Source: Adineta steineri
Lineage: Eukaryota; Rotifera; Eurotatoria; Adinetida; Adinetidae
Assembly: GCA_905250115.1 (NCBI GenBank)
Contig: CAJNOI010000219.1
Span: 16,960 to 80,959, forward strand
DNA: 64,000 nucleotides
Direction of reading: 5' to 3'
Both the position numbers and the translations under genes were made by a program. The notes beneath the pieces are model-generated. The model was not told where the DNA came from, made no database searches, and saw only the letters and a program-made list of their open reading frames with translations. Below, one piece after another: positions 1 through 12,399 of the stretch (its first letter is position 1; each line of letters starts with the position of its first letter).

Positions 1-3000
1 AAACAACCATGTTATTTTTGGCTTTTATTTAAAGAATTATTTATGGGATTTAATTGTATTCTTTGGTTTGGTGGTATTTTAGCTTTTTTAGCTTATAAAC
101 CATTTGGTGAACCTAATCCATCAATAACAAATTTAGCATTAGGTGTTGTTTTAATTTTGGTTATTACTTGTAATTCAATTCTTAACGTTTATCAACAATT
201 AAAATCAATTAAAATTGTTGCGGCATTTTCGAAATTATTACCCATGTTAACTACTGTACGACGAGATGGAAGACAACAACAAATTCTTACAGATGAACTT
301 GTTCCAGGCGATATTATACTTGTTCGAATGGGTGATAAATTACCAGCAGATTGTCGTTTTATATCATGTGATGGTCTTAAAGTAATAATCGAAATCTGTT
401 TATGTCAAAAACATTCTGTCTTTCATATCTTTTAATAGATAAATACATCAGAATTAACCGGTGAATCAAAACCAATTTCAGTAACAGTTCAATGTACGAA
501 TACAAACTTCATGGAATCAACTAATATTGGATTTTATTCATCAATGGTAGAACAAGGCACAGGTGAAGCAGTTGTTATTGCTATTGGTGATAATACTGTA
601 TTAGGTAAAATGTCGAAATTAACTCGTGGAAGTTCAGGTGATGAAATCACTGGTTTACATCGTGAAGTAAATCGTTTTGTTTTATTTGTTATACTTTCCA
701 CAATAATAGCTATTATTATCTTATGGATAACATGGATATCATGGTTAAATTATGATCATTATGGATTTGTTACATTTAATGCAAATATTGTGAATTCAAT
801 TGGGATGATTGTTGGGTTTTTACCAGTAGGTTTACCATCTGCTGTTACTCTTGGTAAATATCATATATTATTATACATATGAAGATCTAGTTTTTTTTGT
901 TTCTTAGTTTTAACAATTGTTGCCAAACAAATGTATAGACAACGTGTACTTGTTAAAAGTTTACAAATAGTTGAAACATTTAATTCTGTTTCTGTTATTG
1001 CAACTGATAAGACAGGTACATTAACACAAAATAAAATGACTGTTACTCATTTATTATGGGATACACAAAGTGTTTATGAAGTTCCTCTACCTCAACCCGA
1101 AATAACTCAGGAAGAAACTATATTTCAAACAATTCGTCGTCTTTCAACAGATGTTGTTGAAACAGCTCGTCGACTTTCTATTGATGCAGCTACAATGGTA
1201 CGAAAATTATCATTAGTTAATATCAATCAATCACAACCAATGGCATCATGTACTGATAAAAATCGAATAAATAAAATTTCAAGTGAAGCAAGTGAAATTC
1301 AAATACAAGCATTTCGTGATCTTTTACTTGGTGCATCACTTTGTAATAATGCTGAAATTCAATTAGTACAAGATACACAAATTGGACAAGATTTATCGAA
1401 AATGAAATCGGAATTACGTGTTGTAGGTGATGCAGCAGATACTGCTCTTTATAATCTTTGTACAGAACGATGTTTAGTTGATATTGAAAAAGTACGCGAA
1501 GTTAATCCACGTTTAAAAGTTTTACCATTTAATTCAACAAATAAATTTATGATTTCAGCGAATCAATTAGAAACTATCGATTCATCAATATCAGAACAAG
1601 ATCGAACGGTTTTAGTAACTCTGAAAGGTGCACCTGATATTGTTATTCAACGATGTTCAACATATAAAAAAAATAATGATGAAATTGCATCATTAGATAT
1701 TGATATTAAAAAAATGTTATTCAATCGACAAGAAGATTTAGGTAAAAATGGTAATCGTGTTATTGCAATGTGTCAACAAGAATTAACTCAGCAACAATAT
1801 GATAATATGATGAAAAATTATAATGATAAACAACGATCGCAATTATTAGAAGTTAATAATGAAGATTTAAATGGATTTCCATCAGATAATTATTGTTTTA
1901 TCGGTCTTTTCTCATTATTTGATCCACCTCGACCTGAAGTACCTGATGCTGTATTAAAAGCTCGTCGAGCACAAATTCGTATAGCAATGGTTACTGGTGA
2001 TCATCCAACAACAGCGAAAGCTATTGCTAAACAAGTTCATATCTTAACACCTGAAATTATCGATATGAATGGTATTGATACATTTAAATTAGAAAAAAAT
2101 TCAAATGGTGAATCTATACTAAATCTATATCGAAATGATAGATTAATTCGACAACATCCACCGGGTGAAGTAAAACGAATTGATTCTCTTTCAAAGAATG
2201 CAAGAGATATGATACGACGAGCATCAATAGTAGCTGGTGATATTGAATATCGACAACCACCATGGTATCAACGATTATGGAAATCTTGTAGGAATCAAAT
2301 TCAAGAACCAAAAACAGATGTTGAACCAACACAAAAAATGGAATATATTCCATATGCTATTGTTGTAACTGGTGCTGATATTAATTATATGGATGATAGT
2401 ATGTGGGATTGGGTATTATCACATCAAGAACTTGTTTTTGCACGAACATCACCAGAACAAAAATTACGTATTGTTATGGAATTTCAACGACGTGCTGAAA
2501 TTGTTGCTGTAACAGGTGATGGAACAAATGATGCACCTGCACTTAAATGTGCTCATCTAGGTGTTGCTATGCAATCTGGTACTGAAGTATCAAAAGAAGC
2601 AGGTGATATGATTTTATTAGATAATAATTTTTCATCAATTATTCAAGCAATAGAAACAGGTCGTTTATTAAGTGATAATTTAAAAAAAGTTGCTATTTAT
2701 TTATTACCTGGTGGTAAGTTCAAAATATTTAATATTTGTCAAATGTTCTGTTTTTTGCATTTTATTTTTCCATAGGTTCTTGGTCTCAAATCTGGCCTGT
2801 ATTTTTTAATTTATGGTTTGGTATGCCTCTAGCTCTTTCTGCTTTTTTAGCAACAGTCTTCTGTATGATTAATGGTATGTTTTGAAAAAATATATTTAAT
2901 TTTATCTTCTTCTTCTTCTATTAGATGTATTTATGTCACTTGCTATGGTAACAGAAAAACCTGAACGTGATATTATGTCTCGACCACCATCGATTCGTTC

Positions 3001-3541
3001 AAAAGATCATTTATTGAATTTCAAACTACTTTTTCATGCTTATATGCTTGTTGGTAATTTCGAATGTTTTACAGGATTCTTTTGTTTTTGTTATTATTGG
3101 ATTGATAATGGTGTACCATTCTATTCATTTATGTTTACATTTGAAAACTTTGGTAACAATCCTAAGACTCCATATACACCCGAAGAATTAATTATAATGA
3201 CATATGTTTCACAATCAGTATATTATTGTTCAGTATGTTTATTTCAATTTTTTAATTATTTTGCAACACGTACACGATATGCATCATTATTCGAACATAA
3301 TCCATTTTGGGGTAAAGGTAAAAACTGGTATGTCTTTGGTGCTATGGTTATATCAGCTGGCGTTCAAATAATCATAACACAAATTGGATGGTTCAATCAA
3401 GTTTTTAGTACAAGTCGTGTACCTGTAAAATATATTATGCCAACATTAGGATTTGGTATGCTTTGGTTAGTTATTGATGAATTAAGAAAATTGTGTATAA
3501 GAAAATATCCACGTAGTTTTATTGCAAAAATTGCATGGTAA
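1..3541 (+). CDS. P-type ATPase, Na/K-ATPase-like (P2C) alpha subunit, 5' partial
   Basis: Cation-pumping P-type ATPase of the plasma membrane, starting before the window. Five exons join in frame: 1-381, 439-853, 908-2713, 2776-2874, 2925-3541 (1105 visible residues). Seen: TGES of the actuator domain, the phosphorylation motif DKTGTLTQNKMTV, KGAPD of the nucleotide domain, the hinge motif TGDGTNDAPALK, and paired membrane helices at both ends. The Na/K-ATPase family is recognised from order and spacing and from the C-terminal end (IDELRKLCIRKYPRS). Odd: the M4 motif is PVGLP instead of PEGL, and M5 reads YLLPGGSWSQIWP where Na/K pumps carry the S-N-x-x-E ion ligands. As I recall, a fungal/protist-type branch has similar M4 and M5 motifs. 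A three-unit RRLS repeat follows the phosphorylation site. Ion specificity cannot be inferred from the sequence. Confidence 0.9.
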
Positions 3542-6500
3542 AATTCTATGTAATTTTCACTCTTTCATTATTTATATTTCTGTAAATGTAACTCATTTCA
3601 CTAGTAGTTTTGTATAACAGTGATAAAAATCTATCACTGTTGTTCTTAAATAAACCAAAAAAAATGTTGATTCTGATATATTTTTCCTTATATAGAAAAT
3701 CTGAAAAGAACAATTGATTAATGATATATATATTTTAAACAAATATTCTTTTGTATGAATACTCATATTAATTTTGATTAGACATTGTGAAGTGTCAGAT
3801 ACAAGAGGTATATAATCGAATCAATCTTGATAAACTTTTCGAATTAATTCCATTTTTCTAATCATTCGATTATTTGTATATTTAAATTAGATTGATTTTT
3901 TTATGACTGTCTATCATGAAATATAATCTATAAATATTTTTATAAACACCGTAACATCAAAACAGAAAATTTTATTTCTTAAAAAAACAATTCTATGAAT
4001 GAATGGAAGTGATTATCTTTTTATATATTGATATACTATTGACAGCTGTAATATCATGCTTATATATATTAGGAATGTTACTTAATAGAAGCTTTGTTTT
4101 CTTTTAGATCGTATTCTTATTATAAGACAATGCTATATATATATATATCTAAAGTGCATAATGTTAAACAAAAGATCGAATGACGCCCTTCATTGCTCTT
4201 GCCAATCTTCATCTCCATATATATATATATTGTTTGTTAATTTAACTCTCGTCTGTTCATCCGTTTCTCATCATCGCTATCGTCATTGTTCATTTAATGC
4301 TTGGGTGTGATTTTGTTTATCTTAAACTAAGAAGAATAATTATCTTTCTCATATAGATATACGAAAGATATTTTTTTCTAACAGTTTATATATATATATA
4401 TGAATACGATATGAACGGTATATATAGACAACACTTGAAAAAATAATCATGAATTTTTTCATTTTTTTTGTTCTCTATGCATTCTATAAACATATAATGT
4501 ATGACTAGTGAACAGTAACACTTGAAATAAAGAATAAAACAAAAAGAGAGAGCATTGCATCAATGTATACTCAAGATATTAGGATCACACTATGTGATTG
4601 AACAGATCAAAGCGACTCGAATTTCATTGTACCGTTGTAAAATAATGTAGGAAGGGATTAACCGTAATGATTAAAGAAGAAAAAGCAGGCAATAGCAAAT
4701 AATAAATAGTGTAACTGTCAATAAGTAGAGATTGTTGATGAAAGAAGAAAACTTTCAATTTGAATATAAAATTATAGAACATTATGTGCAAATTATTTAG
4801 ATATTATTCGTAAATAATAAAAAGGGATTTGTAAGTTTATTCAAAAACAATTAAGTTATCTATATCGATCTAAATAAAAAAAAATACTTTCGAATTATCC
4901 ACATACAGGTAGATATTAGTATGTCACGCATCTGTACATCTCATTCGTTGATCACTTGGATGTGGATGAATGAATGATGATTATAATAAAATAATCTTCG
5001 GCTTCCTGTCGTTCGTTGTGTGTTGTCAATAATTGCCGACCACCCATTTTTTTTGATAGTTTGATGAAGATGATAAGCAACTATTGAATGTATGCATGTG
5101 CGTGAGTAAAAAAGAAGCTGTAGCCGAAAAGACAATGAGATTAAAAATTCATTTTTAACACGCATTCATTTTTATTCGGAGTATCTCATCATCATATTCA
5201 TTAGATGATTGCCACCATATAAACCTCTCTGTCTCTGTCTCTGTCTTTCTTTCTAGTAATATAAGCGAGTTTGTTAACAGGCTCTTCCCATGATAGTAGC
5301 CAGATCTCGCTTCTCTATCTGCAAATTAGTACTCGTCTGTCACTTTTCTTCTTCTTCTTCTTTTTCTCTCCCTCTCTTTTCATTCTGATTGATTTGCTGC
5401 TATACAATTCTTTTTCTTTCGATTTATGTGTGAATATGTATATATATATATATGTATATGTTCGTTCTCTATTTTTTCCTCTTCTCTTCTTCACTGTCTA
5501 TAGCTGCTACGTATCCTCGTCACTATACGCGTCCACTTGTTGATCGTTGTCGTCGTTGTCTTCTTCCATCATTAAACATTCACATAGACTTGGTCGATGA
5601 TTATGATGATCATCATCATTATCAATAACATATTGTAGGTCGATATCCAAACGACTAAGGCAATTTCACACTTCGATAGTGGTCTAACACAAGCGGTCAA
5701 TTATTAGAGTGGTTTCTTCTTTTTTTATTCTATTTTAATAACAAGAAAAAGCAGTTGATATGCAAGTAAGTGTATTTCCTTTATATTCATGTTAAACGAT
5801 AAGAGATGAATTTGAACAGCTGATGATAAAAATTTTTTCTTATCAATGATTTTGATTTACGTACATATGTGATTGATATCTATGCTCTCTCACGTTTCAC
5901 AAGCAATCTATAACTAGCTATATATATATATGTATGTGAATTACTGACATTTATATAGGATTGTTAAATTGAAAAAAAAAGAATGATAAGTGAAAAATGT
6001 TTACGTATGCGAATATTATTTGATCTTTCATTTGTTGTTCAATTGAGATAGACCATTGCATCAGAAGTTTTTTCCTCCATTGATTCTGAATAGGCAGACA
6101 TCATCCAAATAAATATACAGATGCCCTTTTGTTTCTTGATCTTTTTTTTCTCATGCACACACACATGTAGCTGAACCATGAACATTGTACGAATAGATGA
6201 TGATGAATGAGCCTATTCATTTAAGGTTATATGCTTTTGACGAGTGCACGCCTGTACACACACACTTTTGCTGTCCAGTCTATGATGAATTGAAGAATAT
6301 GAGAGTTTACTATATTCGATATATTTATTTTTGTATACAACGTTAACTAAAACGTTCAAATGGATTAAAGTAAGAAATTCTGATGCAATATCTTCTAACT
6401 TGATGATTGTGTATAGATAGAAGTTTATCTGTATGGGTGTGGAATGGAAAGATAATATAAGCAGACATAAGATTACAATCTTTCTATTTATTGCGTAGTC

Positions 6501-6747
6501 TTCGTCATGGATAGATAACTGATAATAGATTGTGTGTAGTTATCAATCCTAAATGATGGAGTATATTCTATGAACTTCTCATCATATTGATTCCTCTTAT
6601 TTTATTACAATTTCATATGCTAATTAAAAATTGTAATTGTTTCATTGAGCACTTGTATTTATTATTCGAAAAGATTGTCTCAATAGATCCTTGTTTGAAA
6701 ATAGACTGTTTTTATTATATATATTTTAGATTCTTCTTAATTTTCAA
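3542..6747. other. Intergenic, no gene seen
   Basis: 3.2 kb of AT-rich sequence between the ATPase stop and the FGFRL1-like start. Only short accidental reading frames, TA microsatellites and a CT/TTC-rich stretch near 5220-5480 are visible. A sequence atgcaagtaagt at 5760 could be a 5'UTR exon donor for the downstream gene, but nothing proves it. Confidence 0.6.
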
Positions 6748-8863
6748 ATGAATCAATTTATTCTTCTTGTCTTATTGTTTTTTGCCGAACATATAATTGC
6801 GCGTGGTATGTATTCTTTGATAAAACAAAAAGAAAACGATTTAGATTTGTCTTAAAATATTGATAATTGAGTTGTTTATTATCAAGTTAGTTGAACAAAT
6901 GTCTGTTATAATATATACAAATCGATTATAATGTATCTTAATAAAAAGTTCAAAGTGTTCATTCAAAATTAACATAGTTATTCTAATTGCTCTACGAGAA
7001 ATGTTTTCTAAATTGAGAAATCAGCAAAAACTTGAATTTTATTGCATTTTTATCATAAAAGTTAATCTAAATGTTTTCTTTTTAGGTCCGCCGACTCTTT
7101 TACCAAATACAACTAATTTCAATACATTAGATATAAATGAAAATGATTCCATTGAATTACAATGTCCAGTTACGAATAGTCCTGATTTATCGATTCAATG
7201 GTCAAAAAATAATGAAGATTTAGATTCAATGTGGTCATCATCAAATTTAATTATCAAACGATTCTTATTAAAAATACAACAAGCACATTTAACCGATGCT
7301 GGTTTGTATAAATGTAATGTTGTCAATGGTTTTGGTAGTATACAAGTACAATTTCGAATAAATATTAAATGTAAGTAGTCTTGATATATTCGTTTGTAAT
7401 GAATTAATTAAATAATATATTTTTCTATAATAGCAAATGGAACAATATCAACTAATGTTGATAATAATGAACCACAAAATGCAATGCCATGGGAAGCAGA
7501 TTCATTACATGGAGGTATGTTTTATTTGTATTCATTGAATTTTATTAATTTCTTTTGTTCTTCTAGAAGCACCTGAATTTGTTTCACGAAGTGATGATGA
7601 TCAAACAGGACCGACTAAAGTTATTCAACCAGAAGGTACAACTGTACAATTAAAATGTTTAGCATCTGGTAAACCATTACCTGAAATACGATGGAAAAAA
7701 AATGGTAAAATATTATCAGAAGATGAATATGGTGTTACACAGTAAATTTGAATTATTTTTTTGGTTTTCACTTCATTAAATCATATTATGTTTTGTAGAA
7801 GTCAGATATTAATTATTAAAGATTTACGTCAATCAGATACGGGTAATTATACATGTGAACTATTCAATTCATTTGGTGCTATTAATGCTACATACATTCT
7901 TGCTGTCACAGGTAACGTATAGAAGAAATCTTGCTCTTTTAAAATACTTTTTTTATTTTTAGAAAAATTACAATTTTATGGCGAAGATCCTCAAAATACA
8001 AGTGTTGATGTAGATAAAACAGCAATGTTAAATTGTCGTGTTCAAACAAATGATCCAACAACAAAAATTCAATGGTTAAAAAAGATTAATATTCAACAAT
8101 TATTTCGACCTGATGCTATTGTATTTGGTTCTGAACAATACGAAAATGTTGAACAATTTCAAGAACAACAATTACAACAATATTCGAAAAATATTTTATC
8201 AAGACCACTAATAATTTCACAAGTTACTAATAAAGATAATGGGCAATATATTTGTTTAATTCAAAATGATAAAGCTACTAATTATAAGAAAGTTTTTATT
8301 AATGTTATTGATAATCATTATGGTAAGAAAGAAGAAGAGAATAAATTTTTGAGAAAACTTATGCAAGGCATTAGTTTTTTGATATTCTTCTACTATGCCT
8401 GTATTTTTCTGAATACTTGCAAATATTTGACATGTTTCATTTGTTATAAAAAGATTAATTCTCTTTTTGTTTTTGTGCTTTAGGTGTGACATCTTCAGCA
8501 AATCTTAATAATCATTTACTTTATCTGATTATCGTACCTCTTTGTGTACTTGGTGTTATTCTATTTTTTCTTTTTTGTTGTCGTCATCGTCGTCGCAAAG
8601 ATAAGCATCATCATAGCCATCATTCACATTCCACCGATGGTCTAAAATCTTCTGTAAAACCTCGACAACCTTTAATACATCATAATGGTCCTACAGTTCC
8701 ATCGACAACCACTCGAACAAGTAATGATTATATTGCGAATAGTGTTGATTCAATACCAATTACGAGACAATATCAACAACATCGATATGGACCTACTCTT
8801 TCATCGGATCTTGCATCACTTACGAGTTCTAATTTGTATTATGCACGAGTACAAGCTCTTTAA
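6748..8863 (+). CDS. FGFRL1-like receptor: three Ig domains, one TM helix, no kinase
   Basis: Seven exons join in frame: 6748-6805, 7086-7370, 7434-7514, 7567-7741, 7799-7911, 7963-8322, 8484-8863 (483 aa; human FGFRL1 is about 504). Exon 1 encodes a signal peptide (MNQFILLVLLFFAEHIIARG). Three Ig domains follow, each with Cys pair and Trp; the first ends with DAGLYKCNVVNGFGS and the second with SDTGNYTCELFNSFGAINAT, both close to FGFRL1, and the third has IQWLKK. A helix (LLYLIIVPLCVLGVILFFLF) leads to a short basic, His-rich tail (HHHSHHSHS) and no kinase. FGFRL1 is known as an FGF-binding decoy/adhesion receptor that also ends in a His-rich tail. A generic Ig cell-adhesion protein is the alternative. 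Confidence 0.85.
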
Positions 8864-9260
8864 ATCATACACTTAACAGTGATATAATGGCAACTTTGGA
8901 TTTTCTAGAGAAACGATAATAATCTATGGAGTTTGTCTTTTCGTTTGTAAAATAAGAAATCTTCGTTTCTTTTTGTGTTTATTTGACTAATATATATTGT
9001 ATATTTATAAAAGAAATATTAAAAAATTATTTACATTTATTACATTCAACAATATCTATACTTTTAAAAGATGAGATAAAGAAAAATATTTACGTTATAT
9101 TAGAAAAAGTTAAATAACAGAAACTAAAATGATAACATGCTGATTTTTGTGATGTAGATCAAATCTGACTAGATAGTGTAGAAACTATACTAAATAATCG
9201 GCACCATTTTTTTCGTTTATATAAAAGACTGTTTACTGAGGTATACTTCATAGCAGTAGA
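8864..9260. other. Intergenic, no gene seen
   Basis: About 400 bp of AT-rich sequence between the FGFRL1-like stop and the orphan STAS fragment. The junction with the SLC26-derived sequence lies at about 9262. Confidence 0.5.
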
Positions 9261-9261
9261 C

Positions 9262-9843
9262 CTAATGCTCCATTTTTCAAAAGAAAATTTTATGATCTTA
9301 TTGATATTCAACTCACACAACTACCAATTATTTCTTGCGGAAAAAATAAAAACAATAATAATCAAAAGAAATTAATGTATAAATATGTTATTTTAGAATG
9401 TTCACCATTTAATTATATTGATACTGTTGGTGTTAAATTACTGATTCAAGTACATATAAATTATATAAGAAAAATTCGATCTTTTTCTTTTATCTAATGT
9501 ATTTTAGATATTCAATGATTTGAAAAAACGAGGTATTACATTATATCTAAGTGAATGTCGATGTAAGTTACAATATTTGAGTATTTAGTGTATTTATTGA
9601 AAGTCTTTTTTTTATCTTCAGATGAAGTTCGTCATACACTAGATTCAATGAAATTTTATGACAAAACAGAATTTCATATAATTTATGTAACAACACATGA
9701 TGCGGTGTTGTCTGCAGTAAAAGCATTAAATGATGGTTCGATTTAAATCTATTTCTTTTTCATTTCATTGATGTTCTTTACGTGCTTTTTTAGAATCAAT
9801 TACCAACAATCCTACGACATTAAATACAAATATTGATATATAA
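9262..9843 (+). pseudogene. Orphan STAS-domain fragment of an SLC26 transporter gene
   Basis: Inverted duplicate of the 3' end of the SLC26 gene at 37-39 kb. Exons 9262-9449, 9508-9562, 9622-9735 and 9794-9843 join without a stop. They read NAPFFKRKFYDLI, then ECSPFNYIDTVGVKLL (the typical STAS beta-strand/helix core), KKRGITLYLSECR and DKTEFHIIYVTTHDAV, ending NNPTTLNTNIDI. Homology to the minus-strand gene begins abruptly at the Asn-Ala-Pro codons; just upstream the frame meets a TGA and no start codon is seen. The transmembrane part is absent, so this is a 5'-truncated copy, recent enough to keep its frame. The last donor (gttcga) is poor. Confidence 0.75.
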
Positions 9844-10340
9844 TTATTTTCGACTTATTTTAATTACTAATCGAAAGACAAAAATATCGTCTTCAATAAT
9901 AAAACTTTAAAGTAGCGATACTGCTAAAAAGTTTCATGGAAGAATCTACTGCACATACCCAAATAACTTTGATTTGATTTTATTTAACTTTTCATAACAT
10001 ATTAAATGAAAATCCATCTAAAATTGTTATATCATGTTGCATGAAGGATTATCTGTAAACAATGAGAAGTACAACTTGATTAAATATCATCAAAAGAATA
10101 ATTTCTATATTCAGATTATCATATACGACATCAGTATGATTAGAAATAACGATTGTGTGAATATAAAAAGATAGAAAGAAAAGCATTTAGTACCATGTCT
10201 GTAGATCTTCGAAAAGAAGAATCGATTACCTTAAATAGAGATCTATGTTGTTTTTCTACTCATACTCTTTTCGCTATTCCTACAAGGTAACATCTTCGTT
10301 ATTTTTCATTTCATGGGAAAAGTCATTAATACAATATTTA
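9844..10340. other. Gene-poor spacer with one orphan exon-like stretch
   Basis: About 500 bp. From 10195 an ATG frame reads MSVDLRKEESITLNRDLCCF and ends at a good donor (acaag/gtaaca, about 10290). It may be the first exon of a gene cut off by the duplication that follows, or chance. Confidence 0.3.
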
Positions 10341-11700
10341 TGTTGAGATAAAAATACAGGTATATGTTGTGTTTGAAGATATCATTTGAAATACACTAGT
10401 TGATACTAGTAATAGAAAGGTATATTTATACATAAAGATATTTAAGAAATTTCACTGTATGCTGCAAGTAACTTTTCGACTTTGAGGACGTTTGATAGAG
10501 CTCATCGAGTTCTATTTGGTACACCACATTTTATAACTAACACAAGTCATTGAGCGAATTAAGCTCAAAAATATTCGAATCAGTTGCTAACTTTACTTAC
10601 ATACTTGTTATCATCATCAACAACATCATAACTGGTGTAACATAGAGAACCAATTGCAATTACTACTGTAAATGACTCGTGAAAGAGTCAGAAGCGTCAG
10701 TCTAATTTTAAATTTTATTTCATCTCATTTATTTTCATTCCAGTATAATTAATAATTACTTTTACTACGTCTGACATTAATATAAATCGCTTCATCTTTT
10801 TATATTTGTCTTATTATTATTATTGTATAAATGTAAATAAAATGTTCTATCTATTGATAAATAGTTTATTAATATGAAAACTAACTACTTTGAAATAATG
10901 GCAAAAAGAAAAGAAAATTGTTGTCACTCTTAAATAAATTGAATATAAATAATATGATAAAGAAAAAAGGTTAAAAGAAAAAAAAAGTACGGTAAACGTT
11001 TTCTTTGAATGTCTTATTGAAGTTATTAATCACCATAAAATAATGATATTTCTAGGGATTAATAAAATTTCCAACATGTTTTCTGAAAAATAAACCATCG
11101 ATTGGGTTTTGCTGGTCTACTAGTTGGGCTTGTTGTAGTAGTAAATAATTGAACAGCAACATCAGACTGATCTTGCCAATCTAACATATCTGTCATTGCA
11201 TAACCACTACATTTTGGATCAGCATTACATCGTTTAATTGCATCATTTATTAGAAGAATACAATAACCACTTTTAGATAGTGTTACATCTGGGCATTGAT
11301 AACTTTTATCATCATATGTGTTAATTGCTGTTTGATTCAAACTATATGTGATTGCATTACAACTAGAACTAGAATAATAAGAGAATAGATTAGATTTTTG
11401 CATAAGTGTGATACATACTTTAATTGTAATGCTGCACGAATTTGAAGTAAAAGTTCTTTTTCTTCACTATTTAAATTTAAATTAGATAATCTTCTTGAAT
11501 AAGATAATCTTCTTGAGTCAACTACTGCTGCAACAAAAACAGTTAAGACTAAAACTGCTAGTATAATTTTCATTGTTTTTATTTAAATATCCTTAACACA
11601 AAAACAAGAAGTTACTATTTATATATGAAATAATAATGACTTACACAGATAAAAATTGTTCGTTGAGGATTGTATTAATATGATATTAATGTTTATTCTA
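10340..11700. repeat. Segmental duplication, copy A
   Basis: Matches 27120-28500 in the same orientation over its whole length, including the Cys-rich gene and its promoter. Landmarks are the shared tracts gactttgaggacgtttgata and accacattttataact. The first 220 bp also occur, inverted, at 36690-36890. The left part contains a small hairpin (agagctc-atc-gagttct). Similarity to copy B ends shortly before the N gap. Confidence 0.8.
11059..11573 (-). CDS. Small secreted Cys-rich protein, intact copy
   Basis: Two exons, 11573-11419 and 11368-11059, join in frame to 154 aa across a 50-bp intron. The N-terminus is a signal peptide (MKIILAVLVLTVFVAAVVDS) followed by a doubled RRLS motif and a charged linker. 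The mature part has Cys spaced as SSCNAITYS, YQCPDV, SGYCILL, KRCNADPKCSGYAMTDML, then a Thr/Ser/Pro-rich stretch and a conserved end (NRWFIFQKTCWKFY). The Cys and hydrophobic pattern loosely recalls PAN/apple domains, but I do not recognise the family. It lies inside segmental-duplication copy A; the paralogue at 28 kb is broken. Function unknown; likely extracellular. Confidence 0.75.
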
Positions 11701-11757
11701 CTATTTAAATATCGATGTGAATCTAGCACGAAAACGCCGAGCTAGCACGAAAAGAGA

Positions 11758-11857
11758 NNNNNNNNNNNNNNNNNNNNNNNNNNNNNNNNNNNNNNNNNNN
11801 NNNNNNNNNNNNNNNNNNNNNNNNNNNNNNNNNNNNNNNNNNNNNNNNNNNNNNNNN
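11758..11857. other. Assembly gap (100 N)
   Basis: Exactly 100 N, the usual placeholder for a gap of unknown size. The sequences on its two sides may not be adjacent in the genome. Confidence 0.98.
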
Positions 11858-12399
11858 ATATTGTCATTACCCATTGAAAATTAAAAAATCTTTTTACCAA
11901 AATGATCAGTGAAAAAAACTCTACAAAACTAGATATAAGAGAAAATTCTTAGAATATTCTTATCATTCGTTTATATGTAAAAACAAAAAAGACTAGGCTT
12001 TTTACGGCCCTCACTGTATCTAATTCAGTTTTTTACATTTAGGCCCGCATGGATACGAAAAAACGAGCCGAGATTAATGATAGGTACGTGTTATGTACCA
12101 AAAAAATTGGTACTTATATAAGAAATCAATGGAAGATTATTATTTTATCAATGAATTCAAGTAAAATTCTTACTGTCCTACCCCTACATATAATCTTTTT
12201 TTAATATTCATATTAATTTCATTTGCTGGTTTTTGTAATTCATTTGATTTTTTTTATAATATTATTTATGTATTCGTATTCGAACGTGTTCGAAGTTTTT
12301 TTCTATTTATTTCATCATTTTCGAATTCCCTTGTATAAGTTCGTTGTTCTATATAATTATAATAAATAATTTTGATATGATAAGTAACAGATTAATTTT
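11858..12399. other. No gene seen
   Basis: AT-rich sequence between the gap and the spectrin-repeat remains. Contains a short GC-richer patch near 12003-12090. No supported reading frame. Confidence 0.5.

Noticed and set aside
5271..5543. 90-aa frame rich in Ser, Leu and Phe
   Set aside because: Produced by CT/TTC and TA microsatellites; no domain or splice context.
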